This document shows positions 9,237-18,122 of a stretch of 64,000 nucleotides of DNA, in pieces (position 1 is the first letter of the stretch; every line of letters begins with the position of its first letter). The stretch is from Litoribacter populi. GTDB lineage: Bacteria > Bacteroidota > Bacteroidia > Cytophagales > Cyclobacteriaceae. The stretch lies in assembly GCF_007483685.1 (NCBI RefSeq), contig NZ_VMKN01000001.1, forward strand, positions 3,325,143-3,389,142, written 5' to 3'. The translations under genes were made by a program, and so were the position numbers. Under the pieces are notes generated by a model, which ran no database searches, was not told the DNA's origin, and was given only the letters and a program-made list of their open reading frames with translations.

Positions 9237-9515
9237 ATGGCCGTAAAGTATACCAAATCCTACCTTGACAAGTTGGAAAACCTCTTTGCGGAATCCGATT
9301 TCATACTCCGATATGAGAAAGGAAATTTCAAATCAGGTTACTGTATACTCAATGACACAAACATTGTCATCGTCAACAAATACTATACTACTGAGGGAAA
9401 AATTAATACCCTTTTGGATATTCTCAGAGAACTGAAGTTTAATCCTAAGGATTTTTCCAACAAAAAAAACCAGGACTTCCTTAGCGAACTCCAACAAACT
9501 GAGCTCAAACTTTGA
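9237..9515 (+). CDS. hypothetical protein, 92 aa
   Basis: I do not recognise a named family. The protein is soluble, without signal peptide or membrane helix. The middle part (residues about 20-50, with GNFKSGYCILNDTNIVIVNK) reads as a small beta-rich unit, followed by a helix-rich acidic end. It starts 3 bases after the CheY-like gene and its stop overlaps the TTG start of the MBL hydrolase gene (TTGA overlap). That tight packing supports a real, translated gene, possibly translationally coupled with the hydrolase. Function unknown. Confidence 0.7.
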   Translation: MAVKYTKSYLDKLENLFAESDFILRYEKGNFKSGYCILNDTNIVIVNKYYTTEGKINTLLDILRELKFNPKDFSNKKNQDFLSELQQTELKL

Positions 9516-10273
9516 GGATAACATTCTTAGGAACCGGCACTTCACAAGGGGTACCCGTAATAGGTTGCCATTGTGAAGTGTGTTCTTCTTTAGATTTTAG
9601 AGACAAGAGATTACGCACATCTGTCCATTTGGATGTGGATGGGAAGAGCATCGTAATAGATACCGGACCGGATTTTAGACAGCAAATGCTGCGTGAAGAC
9701 ATCCGGGATGTGGATGCAGTTATTTTCACACACGAACACAAAGACCACACTGCTGGTCTAGATGATATCCGTCCTTTCAACTTCATGCACCAAAGGGATA
9801 TGCCAATTTTTGGGAGGTATCAGGTTCTTGAACAAATCAAAAGGGAATTTTCCTACATCTTCGAAAACCACAGCTATCCCGGTGTACCGAAGGTTCAGCC
9901 TGTGGAAATCACCAATGAGCCATTCCTTGCAGAAGGGGTTCCCATAATTCCAATTGACGTTTTACATTATAAGCTACCCGTTTTTGGTTTTAGGGTAAAG
10001 GATTTTACCTACATTACAGATGCTAATTCGATTACTAAGGAGGAAATAGAAAAGATTAAAGGTTCGAAGGTGCTGGTTCTAAATGCACTGAGATTAAAAG
10101 ACCATATCTCACATTTCACTCTAGAGCAAGCGATAGAAATGGTAGAGAAAATCCAGCCTGAGCAGGCCTATTTCACACATATCAGCCATCAGTTGGGCAC
10201 TCATTCCAAAGTGGAAAAACTATTGCCGCCTCATATCCGTTTGGCCTTTGACGGGCTAAAGATCGAAATTTAA
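9512..10273 (+). CDS. MBL-fold metallo-hydrolase (PhnP/RNase Z-like branch)
   Basis: This 253-residue protein opens with FLGTGTSQGVPVIGCHCEVC, which combines the beta-lactamase-fold start with a cysteine pair of the kind that binds an extra zinc in PhnP-like phosphodiesterases. The metal-binding motif THEHKDH follows near residue 73, and HISHQLGTH near the C-terminus supplies late histidines. It should be a two-metal phosphodiesterase or related hydrolase in the cytoplasm; the substrate is unknown. Translation starts with TTG at 9512, overlapping the previous stop by four bases. The next gene follows after 2 bases. No phosphonate genes are nearby, so a PhnP role is not supported by context. 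Confidence 0.85.
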   Translation: MRITFLGTGTSQGVPVIGCHCEVCSSLDFRDKRLRTSVHLDVDGKSIVIDTGPDFRQQMLREDIRDVDAVIFTHEHKDHTAGLDDIRPFNFMHQRDMPIFGRYQVLEQIKREFSYIFENHSYPGVPKVQPVEITNEPFLAEGVPIIPIDVLHYKLPVFGFRVKDFTYITDANSITKEEIEKIKGSKVLVLNALRLKDHISHFTLEQAIEMVEKIQPEQAYFTHISHQLGTHSKVEKLLPPHIRLAFDGLKIEI

Positions 10274-10275
10274 CT

Positions 10276-11844
10276 ATGCATTTAAATTATCATTTTTTCA
10301 AATTCCTTTGCCCTGAACTGGACAAAGGATTGAAAGGCTGCACCTTAAAGAATTGTTTTTCACAAAACAAAGATGAGCTGATTTTTGAGTTTGAAAACCA
10401 AGAAGAATCCCGCTTTATACGGGCCTTACTTAGCCCCTCAAACACCGTCCTGAGTTTCCCCGACAAATTTGCCCGCAGCAAAAAGAATAATATTGACCTA
10501 TTCCCTACATTACTCAATCATCAAGTGACCGAGGTAGGGACATTTCTCAATGAAAGAGCATTTTTCATCAAGTTTGAGTCTTACCGCATGCTAGTGTTTA
10601 AAATGCACGGCTCCAGAAGCAACGTACTCTTATTTCAGGAATCCAAGGATCAACCTGATGATATTTTCAAAAAATCCCTGCAGGACGATTGGAACATCAA
10701 TTCTGGAGATTTTTCTAGACCTATGGAGTTCTCGAAAGAAAGATTTTCAACACTTGAGGGCAATGCAGCCCAGTTTGCCCCAACATTGGGTAAATTGCCA
10801 AGGCAATGGCTGAAAGAGAAAGGATACATAGAAGCCTCAATTGAAAAAAAATGGCAACTCATGCAAGAACTCTTGGACATGCTAGAAAGTCCTATTTTTT
10901 CAATAATCCAAGAAAAAGGCGATTACAAACTCACTCTTCTCCCTGCCTCATCCCCCATTTTTCAGAGCAGCTCTGCCATTGAAGTTAGCAATGAGTTCTT
11001 TCGATATGCAGTGGTGTTCGCATCTTTTGAAAAGGAAAAGGACAAACTGCTAAAAAGCTTTCAGGATAAGATCAAGAAAACCGAGGCCTATTTACATAAG
11101 TCCCAGCAAAAGCTAAAAACGCTGGTCGACGAAACCAGCCCTCAGCAGCTTGCAGATATCGTCATGGCCAACCTTCATCAAATAGCAGTAAACGAGGAGG
11201 AAGTAACCTTATTTGACTTTTACCAAAACAAAAACATTATTGTCAAGCTGAAAAGAGGGATGACCCCTCAGAAGTTTGCCGAAAACCTCTATAGAAAAGG
11301 CAAAAACCGGAAAATCGAAATCGCCCAACTGGAAGAAAACATTTCTAGAAAGGAGGATTACCTGCTTGAACTCATGAAAAAATCGGAAGAGATCGAAGCT
11401 TTCAATTCTTATCGGGACCTCAAAGCATTTGAAAAGGAAAACAATTTGAGCCTGCAAAAATCAGCATCACTAGAAACCATTCCCTACAAGCGGTTTGAAT
11501 TTGATAGCTATGTGGTATTGGTCGGCAAATCAGCCAAAGGCAATGACGAAATGCTGCGCTACCACAGCTGGAAAGATGACCTATGGCTCCATGCCAAAGG
11601 TGTATCCGGCTCCCATGTGATCATCAAAGGAAAGGGTAAGGAAAACATCCCCAAAGACGTCTTGGAAAAGTCAGCCCAACTTGCTGCCTATTATTCCAAA
11701 AACAAGAATGACAGCCTAACCCCGGTCATATACACCCCTTGTAAATATGTGCGAAAAGTAAAAGGCTCAGCTCCCGGCGCTGTAATGGTGGACAAGGAAA
11801 AAGTCATCATGGTGTCTCCTAAAGGCCCACAAGAACTCCAATAA
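10276..11844 (+). CDS. rqcH: NFACT-family RNA-binding protein, RqcH/Rqc2 homologue
   Basis: This 522-residue protein has an N-terminal NFACT-N-like region, a central charged coiled-coil part (about 255-410) and the C-terminal NFACT-R (DUF814) domain with the signature RYHSWKDDLWLHAKGVSGSH (from about residue 428) and VIYTPCKYVRKVKGSAPGAV. RqcH proteins bind stalled 50S subunits carrying peptidyl-tRNA and direct addition of alanine tails for degradation. The classical Asp-Arg pair of the NFACT-N domain is not obvious to me by eye, so full activity is inferred from the family. It is the last gene of the 8068-11844 run and is followed by a hairpin. The symbol rests on the domain match only. Confidence 0.8.
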   Translation: MHLNYHFFKFLCPELDKGLKGCTLKNCFSQNKDELIFEFENQEESRFIRALLSPSNTVLSFPDKFARSKKNNIDLFPTLLNHQVTEVGTFLNERAFFIKFESYRMLVFKMHGSRSNVLLFQESKDQPDDIFKKSLQDDWNINSGDFSRPMEFSKERFSTLEGNAAQFAPTLGKLPRQWLKEKGYIEASIEKKWQLMQELLDMLESPIFSIIQEKGDYKLTLLPASSPIFQSSSAIEVSNEFFRYAVVFASFEKEKDKLLKSFQDKIKKTEAYLHKSQQKLKTLVDETSPQQLADIVMANLHQIAVNEEEVTLFDFYQNKNIIVKLKRGMTPQKFAENLYRKGKNRKIEIAQLEENISRKEDYLLELMKKSEEIEAFNSYRDLKAFEKENNLSLQKSASLETIPYKRFEFDSYVVLVGKSAKGNDEMLRYHSWKDDLWLHAKGVSGSHVIIKGKGKENIPKDVLEKSAQLAAYYSKNKNDSLTPVIYTPCKYVRKVKGSAPGAVMVDKEKVIMVSPKGPQELQ

Positions 11845-11848
11845 AACA

Positions 11849-11878
11849 CATAAGGCCGGACATTTGTCCAGCCTTATG
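11849..11878. terminator. hairpin between rqcH-like gene and pyk ends
   Basis: A 14-base stem, CATAAGGCCGGACA against TGTCCAGCCTTATG with one mismatch, lies between two convergent genes. It has no strong T tract, so it could be a weak terminator or an mRNA 3'-end protecting structure. Confidence 0.5.
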
Positions 11879-11903
11879 GTGCTTTTCGGTCTACCGTCGC
11901 TTA

Positions 11904-13334
11904 TCAGTTCACAATATGCAATTTCAACATATTAGTACGGCCCTTTGCTTTTAGTGGCATGCTACCTGTATTAATGATAATATCTCCTTCTTTGACAAAA
12001 CCGTCATTTTTCAACTGGTCTTGGATATCCTGAAAAGTCCCATCGGTGCTAGTTTGTTCATCGTAGAAATATGCTCTAACTCCCCAAACAAGACTAAGTT
12101 GGGTGATCAGACTCTTATTGCTAGTAAAGATGAAAATATTAGCTAATGGACGGTGAGAGGCAAGTCTAAAGGCTGTAAAACCCGATACAGTAATACCTAC
12201 AAGGGCCTTAGCCTTAACATTTCTTGAAAGCCTTGAGGCCATCAGTAATAAGTTATTACTTAAAAATGTACCATCATCCTCAGGGATTTTGTAAAGGTTA
12301 TGATAGATTTCAGCGTTTTGTTCAATGTAATCAACGATGCTGCTCATGGCCTTTACAGTTTCCACTGGATAGTTACCAGAAGCGGTTTCAGCAGAAAGCA
12401 TCACTGCATCAGCTCCATCCAAAACAGCATTGGCTACATCATTGGACTCCGCACGTGTAGGCCGAGGATTGACGATCATGCTTTCCATCATTTGGGTGGC
12501 GATGATTACTGGCTTGCAGGCCAACTTACATTTCTCCACCATTTTTTTCTGCCATAGAGGAACCATTTGCATCGGTACCTCTACACCAAGATCGCCTCTT
12601 GCTACCATGATAGCGTCCGAAGCTTCAATGATGGCATCGATATCATCCAGGGCTTCCGGCTTTTCCACCTTTGCAACGATTTTACATTCCTTACCAGCTT
12701 TTTCAATCCTAAGTCTGAGGTCCAAAATATCCTCAGCGGACCTCACAAATGAAAGTGCTATCCAATCGACATCGTTTGCCAACCCAAATTCCAAATCCTC
12801 CAAATCCTTTTCAGTAAGGGATGGAGCACTCACTTTGGTGCTAGGTAAGTTTATTCCTTTTTTAGATTTCAATAACCCACCGTGGATAACGGTACATTTC
12901 ACGCTTTTCCCATCAGTGCTGAGCACCACAAGCTCTAAGTTTCCATCGTCAATAAGAATTCTATCCCCTTCCTGCACATCATTAGGAAGGTTTTGGTAAA
13001 CGGTACTTACGAGACTGGAAGTACCTACTACTGGTTCGGTGGTGATAGTAATAGGGTCACCGGCTATAATTTCTACTCCGTTATTTTCAACTTCGCCTAC
13101 TCTGATTTTAGGACCTTGAAGATCTTGTAGGATACCAATATTTAAATTAAGTTTTTTGTTGATATCACGAATTAACTTGATGACGTCAGAGTGTCCTTGG
13201 TGATTGCCGTGGGAAAAATTAAGTCTGAAAACACTTGCTCCGGCGTGGACTAATTTGGTGAGTGTATCTTCGTTGTTGGAGGCAGGGCCTACTGTTGCTA
13301 AGATTTTTGTTTTGTTAAAAACAGGTACCTTCAT
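11904..13334 (-). CDS. pyk: pyruvate kinase
   Basis: Pyruvate kinase converts phosphoenolpyruvate and ADP to pyruvate and ATP. The 476-residue protein shows FNKTKILATVGPAS at the N-terminus, the substrate loop VFRLNFSHG (about 35-43), the catalytic and metal motifs KVEKPEALDDID and MVARGDLGVEVP, and the signature TQMMESM in the middle. Length fits the bacterial type without an extra C-terminal domain. It lies 15 bases downstream of the IPExxxVDY gene on the same strand, so both probably share a transcript divergent from acpP-fabF-rnc. Confidence 0.95.
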   Translation of the reverse strand: MKVPVFNKTKILATVGPASNNEDTLTKLVHAGASVFRLNFSHGNHQGHSDVIKLIRDINKKLNLNIGILQDLQGPKIRVGEVENNGVEIIAGDPITITTEPVVGTSSLVSTVYQNLPNDVQEGDRILIDDGNLELVVLSTDGKSVKCTVIHGGLLKSKKGINLPSTKVSAPSLTEKDLEDLEFGLANDVDWIALSFVRSAEDILDLRLRIEKAGKECKIVAKVEKPEALDDIDAIIEASDAIMVARGDLGVEVPMQMVPLWQKKMVEKCKLACKPVIIATQMMESMIVNPRPTRAESNDVANAVLDGADAVMLSAETASGNYPVETVKAMSSIVDYIEQNAEIYHNLYKIPEDDGTFLSNNLLLMASRLSRNVKAKALVGITVSGFTAFRLASHRPLANIFIFTSNKSLITQLSLVWGVRAYFYDEQTSTDGTFQDIQDQLKNDGFVKEGDIIINTGSMPLKAKGRTNMLKLHIVN

Positions 13335-13349
13335 AAAGTAATTTCAGTT

Positions 13350-13778
13350 TTAATAGGTTAATAGGTTTTCTTTTGATTTCAGTTTGGTCACATCCAATTT
13401 GACCACGTTTTGGACATATGGATGTCTGGAAAGCTCCTCAATATACGCATTTATATTCAATTCGTAGGTATAGTCCTGCAGTAGGAGGAAGTAATCGATG
13501 GTTTTAAGCTCCGGCACCAGATAGAGGGCCTTGTCCGATTTTGAGTATGACCTGTTCTTGAGCAACTGAATGAAGCCATGGTCTTTTTCTAATATAAATT
13601 GGGAAATAACCAAAGCCGGTTGGTTGAGAAATTCTAACTGGTAATCCTTTGTTTTGATAAGGTCCAATTCGAGCGAATTATTGATCACCCAGGCCATCTT
13701 ATAGTCCTTTAGAGGGGCTACGAGGCCGATGAGATCAAATTCATATTCATGTACAACTTGGAGCTTGGTTTTCTTCAT
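13350..13778 (-). CDS. IPExxxVDY family protein
   Basis: This 142-residue cytoplasmic protein belongs to the Bacteroidota IPExxxVDY family, of unknown function. The diagnostic motif appears here as VPELKTIDYFLLLQ (about residues 86-99), a conservative variant of the IPE...VDY consensus. The gene lies 15 bases upstream of pyk and is divergent from acpP. Association with pyk and with fatty-acid/rnc genes is, to my knowledge, a recurring arrangement in this phylum, which hints at a role linked to central metabolism or RNA, but no function can be assigned. Confidence 0.85.
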   Translation of the reverse strand: MKKTKLQVVHEYEFDLIGLVAPLKDYKMAWVINNSLELDLIKTKDYQLEFLNQPALVISQFILEKDHGFIQLLKNRSYSKSDKALYLVPELKTIDYFLLLQDYTYELNINAYIEELSRHPYVQNVVKLDVTKLKSKENLLTY

Positions 13779-13866
13779 TCGAGGAAGAATTTAAAAAACC
13801 AAAGGTAAAAATTATAGTTCAACTTTTAGCCGTAAGCGGAATATCTAAATTTAGTTTCCTGTTTTT

Positions 13867-13894
13867 TTTGGCAATAAGGGGATAAATATATTTC
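13867..13894 (+). promoter_or_regulatory. candidate promoter for acpP-fabF-rnc
   Basis: TTTG at 13867-13870 and TATATTTC at 13887-13894 resemble the Bacteroidota -33 and -7 elements, with one mismatch in the -7 box and a 16-base gap. The spacer is shorter than usual, so the assignment is tentative. The leader to the acpP ATG would be about 27 bases. Confidence 0.3.
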
Positions 13895-13927
13895 TTTGCG
13901 GAGTGTTTTAACTAAACTAATCACAAA

Positions 13928-14164
13928 ATGTCTGAAATTGCACAAAAAGTAAAAGCCATTATCGTTGATAAGTTAGGCGTAGAAGAATCTGAAGTTACGC
14001 CTGAGGCAAGCTTCACTAATGACCTAGGAGCTGACTCTCTTGATACTGTTGAGCTTATTATGGAATTCGAAAAGGAATTCAACATCTCTATTCCAGACGA
14101 CCAAGCTGAGCAAATCGGCACAGTAGGTCAGGCAGTGAGCTACCTGGAAGCAAACGTGAAATAA
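13928..14164 (+). CDS. acpP: acyl carrier protein
   Basis: AcpP carries growing acyl chains as thioesters on a phosphopantetheine arm during fatty acid synthesis. The 78-residue acidic protein has the attachment motif [12 protein letters not shown], with Ser37 as the modified residue. Size, charge and motif are those of a standard AcpP. fabF follows after 24 bases and rnc after that, so acpP-fabF-rnc is probably an operon. Position and length leave no serious alternative. Confidence 0.97.
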   Translation: MSEIAQKVKAIIVDKLGVEESEVTPEASFTNDLGADSLDTVELIMEFEKEFNISIPDDQAEQIGTVGQAVSYLEANVK

Positions 14165-14188
14165 AATTCCATCACTGAAAATTCATTT

Positions 14189-15442
14189 ATGAATTTAAGA
14201 AGAGTTGTAGTAACAGGTTTAGGTGCCCTTACACCAATTGGCAACAATCTCCAGGAATTCTGGGAAGGGTTGGCAAATGGTGTAAGCGGTGCTGCACCTA
14301 TTACTAGATTCGATGCATCAAAATTCAAGACGCAATTTGCCTGCGAAATCAAAAACTTTGACGTAGAGCAATACATCGATAAAAAAGAAGCCAGGAAGAT
14401 GGATCCTTTCACCCAATACGCTATGATAGTAGCGGAAGAGGCAATGAAGGATTCCGGACTGGACCTAGAAACAATCAACCTCAACCGCGCCGGAGTAATC
14501 TGGGGGTCTGGTATAGGAGGTTTGAAGACTTTCCAGGATGAGGTTACCACCTTTGCACATGGAGACGGTACCCCAAGATTCAACCCATTCTTTATCCCTA
14601 AAATGATCGCTGACATCAGTGCGGGATTCCTTTCCATCAAGTATGGTTTCAAGGGTCCTAACTTTGTCACTGTATCTGCTTGTGCTTCTGCTACAAACGC
14701 TCTAATCGACGCATTCAACTATATCCGATTGGGTAAAGCTGACGTGTTTATTTCAGGCGGTTCGGAAGCTGCGGTAACCGAGGCCGGTATTGGTGGGTTC
14801 AATGCCATGAAGGCCCTTTCACAGAGAAATGATTCTCCAGAGACAGCCTCAAGGCCATTTGACAAGGATAGAGAAGGATTTGTACTTGGAGAAGGTGCCG
14901 GCGCCCTTATTCTAGAAGAATATGAGCACGCCAAAGCAAGGGGAGCCAAAATCTACGCCGAATTAGTCGGAGGAGCCATGACGGCCGATGCACACCACAT
15001 CACCGCCCCTCACCCTGAAGGTGAAGGAGCTGGCAATGTGATGAAACTTGCCCTTGAAGATGCCGGATTGACGCCCGAGGATATAGATTATATCAACGTG
15101 CACGGTACATCCACCCCATTAGGTGATGTAAGTGAAGTTAAAGCCATCCAAAAAGTATTTGGAGACCATGCTTATAACTTGAACATCAGCAGTACAAAAT
15201 CCATGACCGGACACCTTCTAGGTGCGGCGGGTGCTATTGAGGCGATTGCAGCTATCTTTGCTGTTCAAAAAGACCTAGTTCCTCCTACCATCAACCATTT
15301 TACTGATGACGAGAACCTGGACACCAAGTTGAACCTTACGTTCAATAAGGCTCAAGAAAGAAAAGTAAATGCTGCCTTGAGTAATACATTCGGATTTGGT
15401 GGGCACAACTGCTCAATCATCTTCAAGAAAATCGCCGAATAA
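14189..15442 (+). CDS. fabF: beta-ketoacyl-ACP synthase II
   Basis: FabF condenses malonyl-ACP with an acyl-ACP in the elongation cycle of type II fatty acid synthesis. The 417-residue protein has the catalytic triad Cys165 (TVSACASATN), His305 (VHGTSTPLGD) and His342 (STKSMTGHLLGAAGA), with the usual length of about 412. It lies 24 bases after acpP, which supplies its carrier protein, and 2 bases before the TTG start of rnc. FabB is the nearest alternative, but the GTSTPLGD and KSMTGHLLGAAGA motifs and the acpP linkage fit FabF. Confidence 0.95.
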   Translation: MNLRRVVVTGLGALTPIGNNLQEFWEGLANGVSGAAPITRFDASKFKTQFACEIKNFDVEQYIDKKEARKMDPFTQYAMIVAEEAMKDSGLDLETINLNRAGVIWGSGIGGLKTFQDEVTTFAHGDGTPRFNPFFIPKMIADISAGFLSIKYGFKGPNFVTVSACASATNALIDAFNYIRLGKADVFISGGSEAAVTEAGIGGFNAMKALSQRNDSPETASRPFDKDREGFVLGEGAGALILEEYEHAKARGAKIYAELVGGAMTADAHHITAPHPEGEGAGNVMKLALEDAGLTPEDIDYINVHGTSTPLGDVSEVKAIQKVFGDHAYNLNISSTKSMTGHLLGAAGAIEAIAAIFAVQKDLVPPTINHFTDDENLDTKLNLTFNKAQERKVNAALSNTFGFGGHNCSIIFKKIAE

Positions 15443-15444
15443 AA

Positions 15445-16179
15445 TTGAAAATATTTAGGCTACTCAGAGTTCAGGAGCTTATTTACAATAGAAAAGAAAG
15501 AAGGCTTGCGGCCGCTATCAAAATGATAGTGGGTCGCAAGCCTTTGAACTTATCTCTATATAAGCTCGCTCTAAAACATGCTTCGGCCGCCGAAGATGTA
15601 GGTAATGGTATTAAAGCTTCTAATGAAAGGCTGGAATTTCTCGGGGATGCCGTATTGGGTACCATCATCGCAGAACACCTATTTTTAAAGTTCCCCTACC
15701 GCGATGAAGGCTTTCTGACCGAAACCCGTTCCCGTATCGTAAACAGAGAATCTCTCAATCAGATTGGGATAAAACTGGGCTTGGGGAAAATTGTAGAATC
15801 TGAACTTTCTGAAAAAGGCATGTATATGCATAAGTCCCTTTTTGGGGATGCCTTGGAAGCATTGGTTGGTGCGGTGTACCTTGACCGCGGTTATGCATTC
15901 ACCAAAGACTTTGTCTATAAGCGCATTTTGACTCATTTCGATATTGAGCACATCATCACCACCACCATCAATTTCAAGAGTAAAATCATTGAGTGGGCCC
16001 AAAAAAACAACCATGCTTTGGAGTTCCACCTTTCCGGCATTCAGGGAAATCAGCGATTCAAGGAATTCACCGTAAACCTGACGGTGAACGAAGAGCAGGT
16101 GGCTGAAGGAAAAGGCTCAACCAAAAAGAAAGCTGAACAAGAAGCCGCAAAGACAGCCTGTGAGAAACTGCAGCTTTAG
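15445..16179 (+). CDS. rnc: ribonuclease III
   Basis: RNase III cleaves double-stranded RNA, including rRNA precursors. The 244-residue protein has the endonuclease signature ERLEFLGDAVLG at residues 61-72, with catalytic acidic residues in it, a second acidic cluster in FGDALEALVGAVYLD, and a C-terminal double-stranded RNA-binding domain (about 175-244) ending with GSTKKKAEQEAAKTACE. The best start is TTG at 15445, two bases after the fabF stop, which suggests translational coupling. The N-terminal 30 residues before the catalytic domain are basic. It is the last gene of acpP-fabF-rnc. Confidence 0.95.
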   Translation: MKIFRLLRVQELIYNRKERRLAAAIKMIVGRKPLNLSLYKLALKHASAAEDVGNGIKASNERLEFLGDAVLGTIIAEHLFLKFPYRDEGFLTETRSRIVNRESLNQIGIKLGLGKIVESELSEKGMYMHKSLFGDALEALVGAVYLDRGYAFTKDFVYKRILTHFDIEHIITTTINFKSKIIEWAQKNNHALEFHLSGIQGNQRFKEFTVNLTVNEEQVAEGKGSTKKKAEQEAAKTACEKLQL

Positions 16180-16239
16180 ATGTGCTGAACATCCTCCCGA
16201 TAAATTCGTTTTAAGCCATTAAGATTCTTTTAAACTGTT

Positions 16240-18096
16240 ATGCCTCAATTAAAAATCGCAGGAGCCACTGTCAACCAGACTCCCTTAGATTGGAAGGGTA
16301 ATTTTGACCGGCTCAAGGCCGCTATTGAAGACGCCCAGCACCAACACGTTGATATTCTATGTTTTCCAGAACTTTCCATCACTGGTTATGGGAGTGAAGA
16401 CCTATTTTTAAGCTATTGGTACCCAGAAAGAGCCTTGGCCTATGTTCACAAGCTCATCCCATACTGCCAAAATATCACCGTTTGTGTGGGAACCCCTGTA
16501 AGGATAAATGAGAAGGTATATAACTGCATGGCTGTGATTGAAAATGGCCACTTGAAAGGGCTGGTAGCAAAACAGTTTATGGCCATTGATGGTGTACATT
16601 ATGAATTCCGCTGGTTTACCCCCTGGCAACATGGCAAAATAGAGACTATTGAATTTTTTGATGAAGATGTGCCTTTAGGCGATATCATTTTTGAAAAGAA
16701 AGGCATCAAGTACGGGTTTGAAATATGTGAGGATGCTTGGAGAGGAGGATTCCGACCCGGCTATAGACTCAAAGACCGGAAGGTCGATTTGATATTCAAT
16801 CCAAGTGCCAGTCATTTTGCCTTAGGAAAGACTGCCATGAGAGAGGAACTCGCCAAAAGTAGCTCCAAAGAACTTGATGCAGTATACTGCTATACCAACC
16901 TGCTGGGCAATGAAAGCGGCAGGATGATTTTTGATGGGGAAATCATGGTGGCCAAAAATGGAAAATTGGTCGAGAAGAACAATCTGCTCAGTTTTAAGGA
17001 CTATCAAATCCTTTGTTTCAACTTGCACGAGAAGGTAACCGCTTCCATCAAGAAAATACAAAAACAGATTAAAGAAGAAGAATTTGCTCAAGCAGTAAGT
17101 CTTTCACTTTTCGATTATATGCGCAAAAGCCGCAGCAATGGCTTTGTACTTTCCTTAAGTGGAGGGGCCGACAGTTCTTCTGTGGCCATTTTGGTTGCTG
17201 AAATGGTAAGAAGAGGATTGGCCGAACTTGGCACTGAGGAGTTTTTGAAGAAAATTCATTTTAAAGGACAGCTAAATTCAAATAATCCTCAGAAGGAACT
17301 GGTGGGTCACCTGCTCACTTGCGCCTACCAGGCCAGTGACAATTCAGGAGATGAGACCTTTGAAAGTGCCAAGAACTTGGCGGAAAGCATCGGGGCCACA
17401 TTTTATGATTGGCAGATTGGAGAAGAAGTCAAAGGCTTTACTTCAAAAATCGAAAAAGCCATCGGAAGAGAGCTTACTTGGGAACAGGATGACATCACTC
17501 TTCAAAACATTCAGGCCCGGACCCGCTCCCCTATCATCTGGATGCTTGCTAACCTAAACAATGCCTTATTGCTGGCCACTTCAAACCGAAACGAAGGTTC
17601 TGTAGGCTACACCACTATGGATGGGGATACTAGCGGCAGCATTTCTCCAATCGCTGCCATAGACAAACCATTTATAATCACTTGGCTGAAATGGGCCGAA
17701 AAAGTCCTTGGTTATGACGGTTTGCAATATGTCAACTCCCTTCAGCCCACTGCAGAGTTGCGTCCCCAGGATAACAAGCAAACGGATGAGGATGATTTAA
17801 TGCCCTATCCGGTGATGTTGGAAATTGAAAAGCTTGCCTTGCGGGACAAGCGTTCACCAGTCGACGTGTTTTTGAATCTGAGAGAGGAATTGGATATTGA
17901 CCCTAAAATCCTCAAAAACTATATTACCAAGTTTTTCAGACTCTGGGCTCGCAATCAGTGGAAAAGAGAGAGGTTGGCTCCGGCTTTTCATTTGGACGAT
18001 TATAATGTAGACCCCAAAACATGGTTGCGCTTCCCTATCCTTTCTGGTGGTTTTGAGGAAGAATTGGCCGAATTGGCTTCCCTAGAGGAGGAATAA
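16240..18096 (+). CDS. nadE: glutamine-dependent NAD+ synthetase
   Basis: The enzyme makes NAD+ from deamido-NAD+ and ATP using ammonia released from glutamine. The 618-residue protein is the two-domain type. The N-terminal nitrilase-like glutaminase has the triad Glu44 (FPELSITGYGSEDLF), Lys111 (VAKQFM) and Cys163 (FEICEDAWRGG). The C-terminal synthetase has the ATP pyrophosphatase loop SGGADSS at 307-313 and NRNEGSVGYTTMDGDTSG further on. It starts 60 bases after rnc and lgt follows after 26 bases. Confidence 0.95.
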   Translation: MPQLKIAGATVNQTPLDWKGNFDRLKAAIEDAQHQHVDILCFPELSITGYGSEDLFLSYWYPERALAYVHKLIPYCQNITVCVGTPVRINEKVYNCMAVIENGHLKGLVAKQFMAIDGVHYEFRWFTPWQHGKIETIEFFDEDVPLGDIIFEKKGIKYGFEICEDAWRGGFRPGYRLKDRKVDLIFNPSASHFALGKTAMREELAKSSSKELDAVYCYTNLLGNESGRMIFDGEIMVAKNGKLVEKNNLLSFKDYQILCFNLHEKVTASIKKIQKQIKEEEFAQAVSLSLFDYMRKSRSNGFVLSLSGGADSSSVAILVAEMVRRGLAELGTEEFLKKIHFKGQLNSNNPQKELVGHLLTCAYQASDNSGDETFESAKNLAESIGATFYDWQIGEEVKGFTSKIEKAIGRELTWEQDDITLQNIQARTRSPIIWMLANLNNALLLATSNRNEGSVGYTTMDGDTSGSISPIAAIDKPFIITWLKWAEKVLGYDGLQYVNSLQPTAELRPQDNKQTDEDDLMPYPVMLEIEKLALRDKRSPVDVFLNLREELDIDPKILKNYITKFFRLWARNQWKRERLAPAFHLDDYNVDPKTWLRFPILSGGFEEELAELASLEEE

Positions 18097-18122
18097 TCTT
18101 AACTTAGCAAAAATTTTAAATC

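Noticed and set aside
12430..12999. 189-codon frame antisense to pyk
   Set aside because: It is an antisense shadow of pyk, which has all expected motifs.
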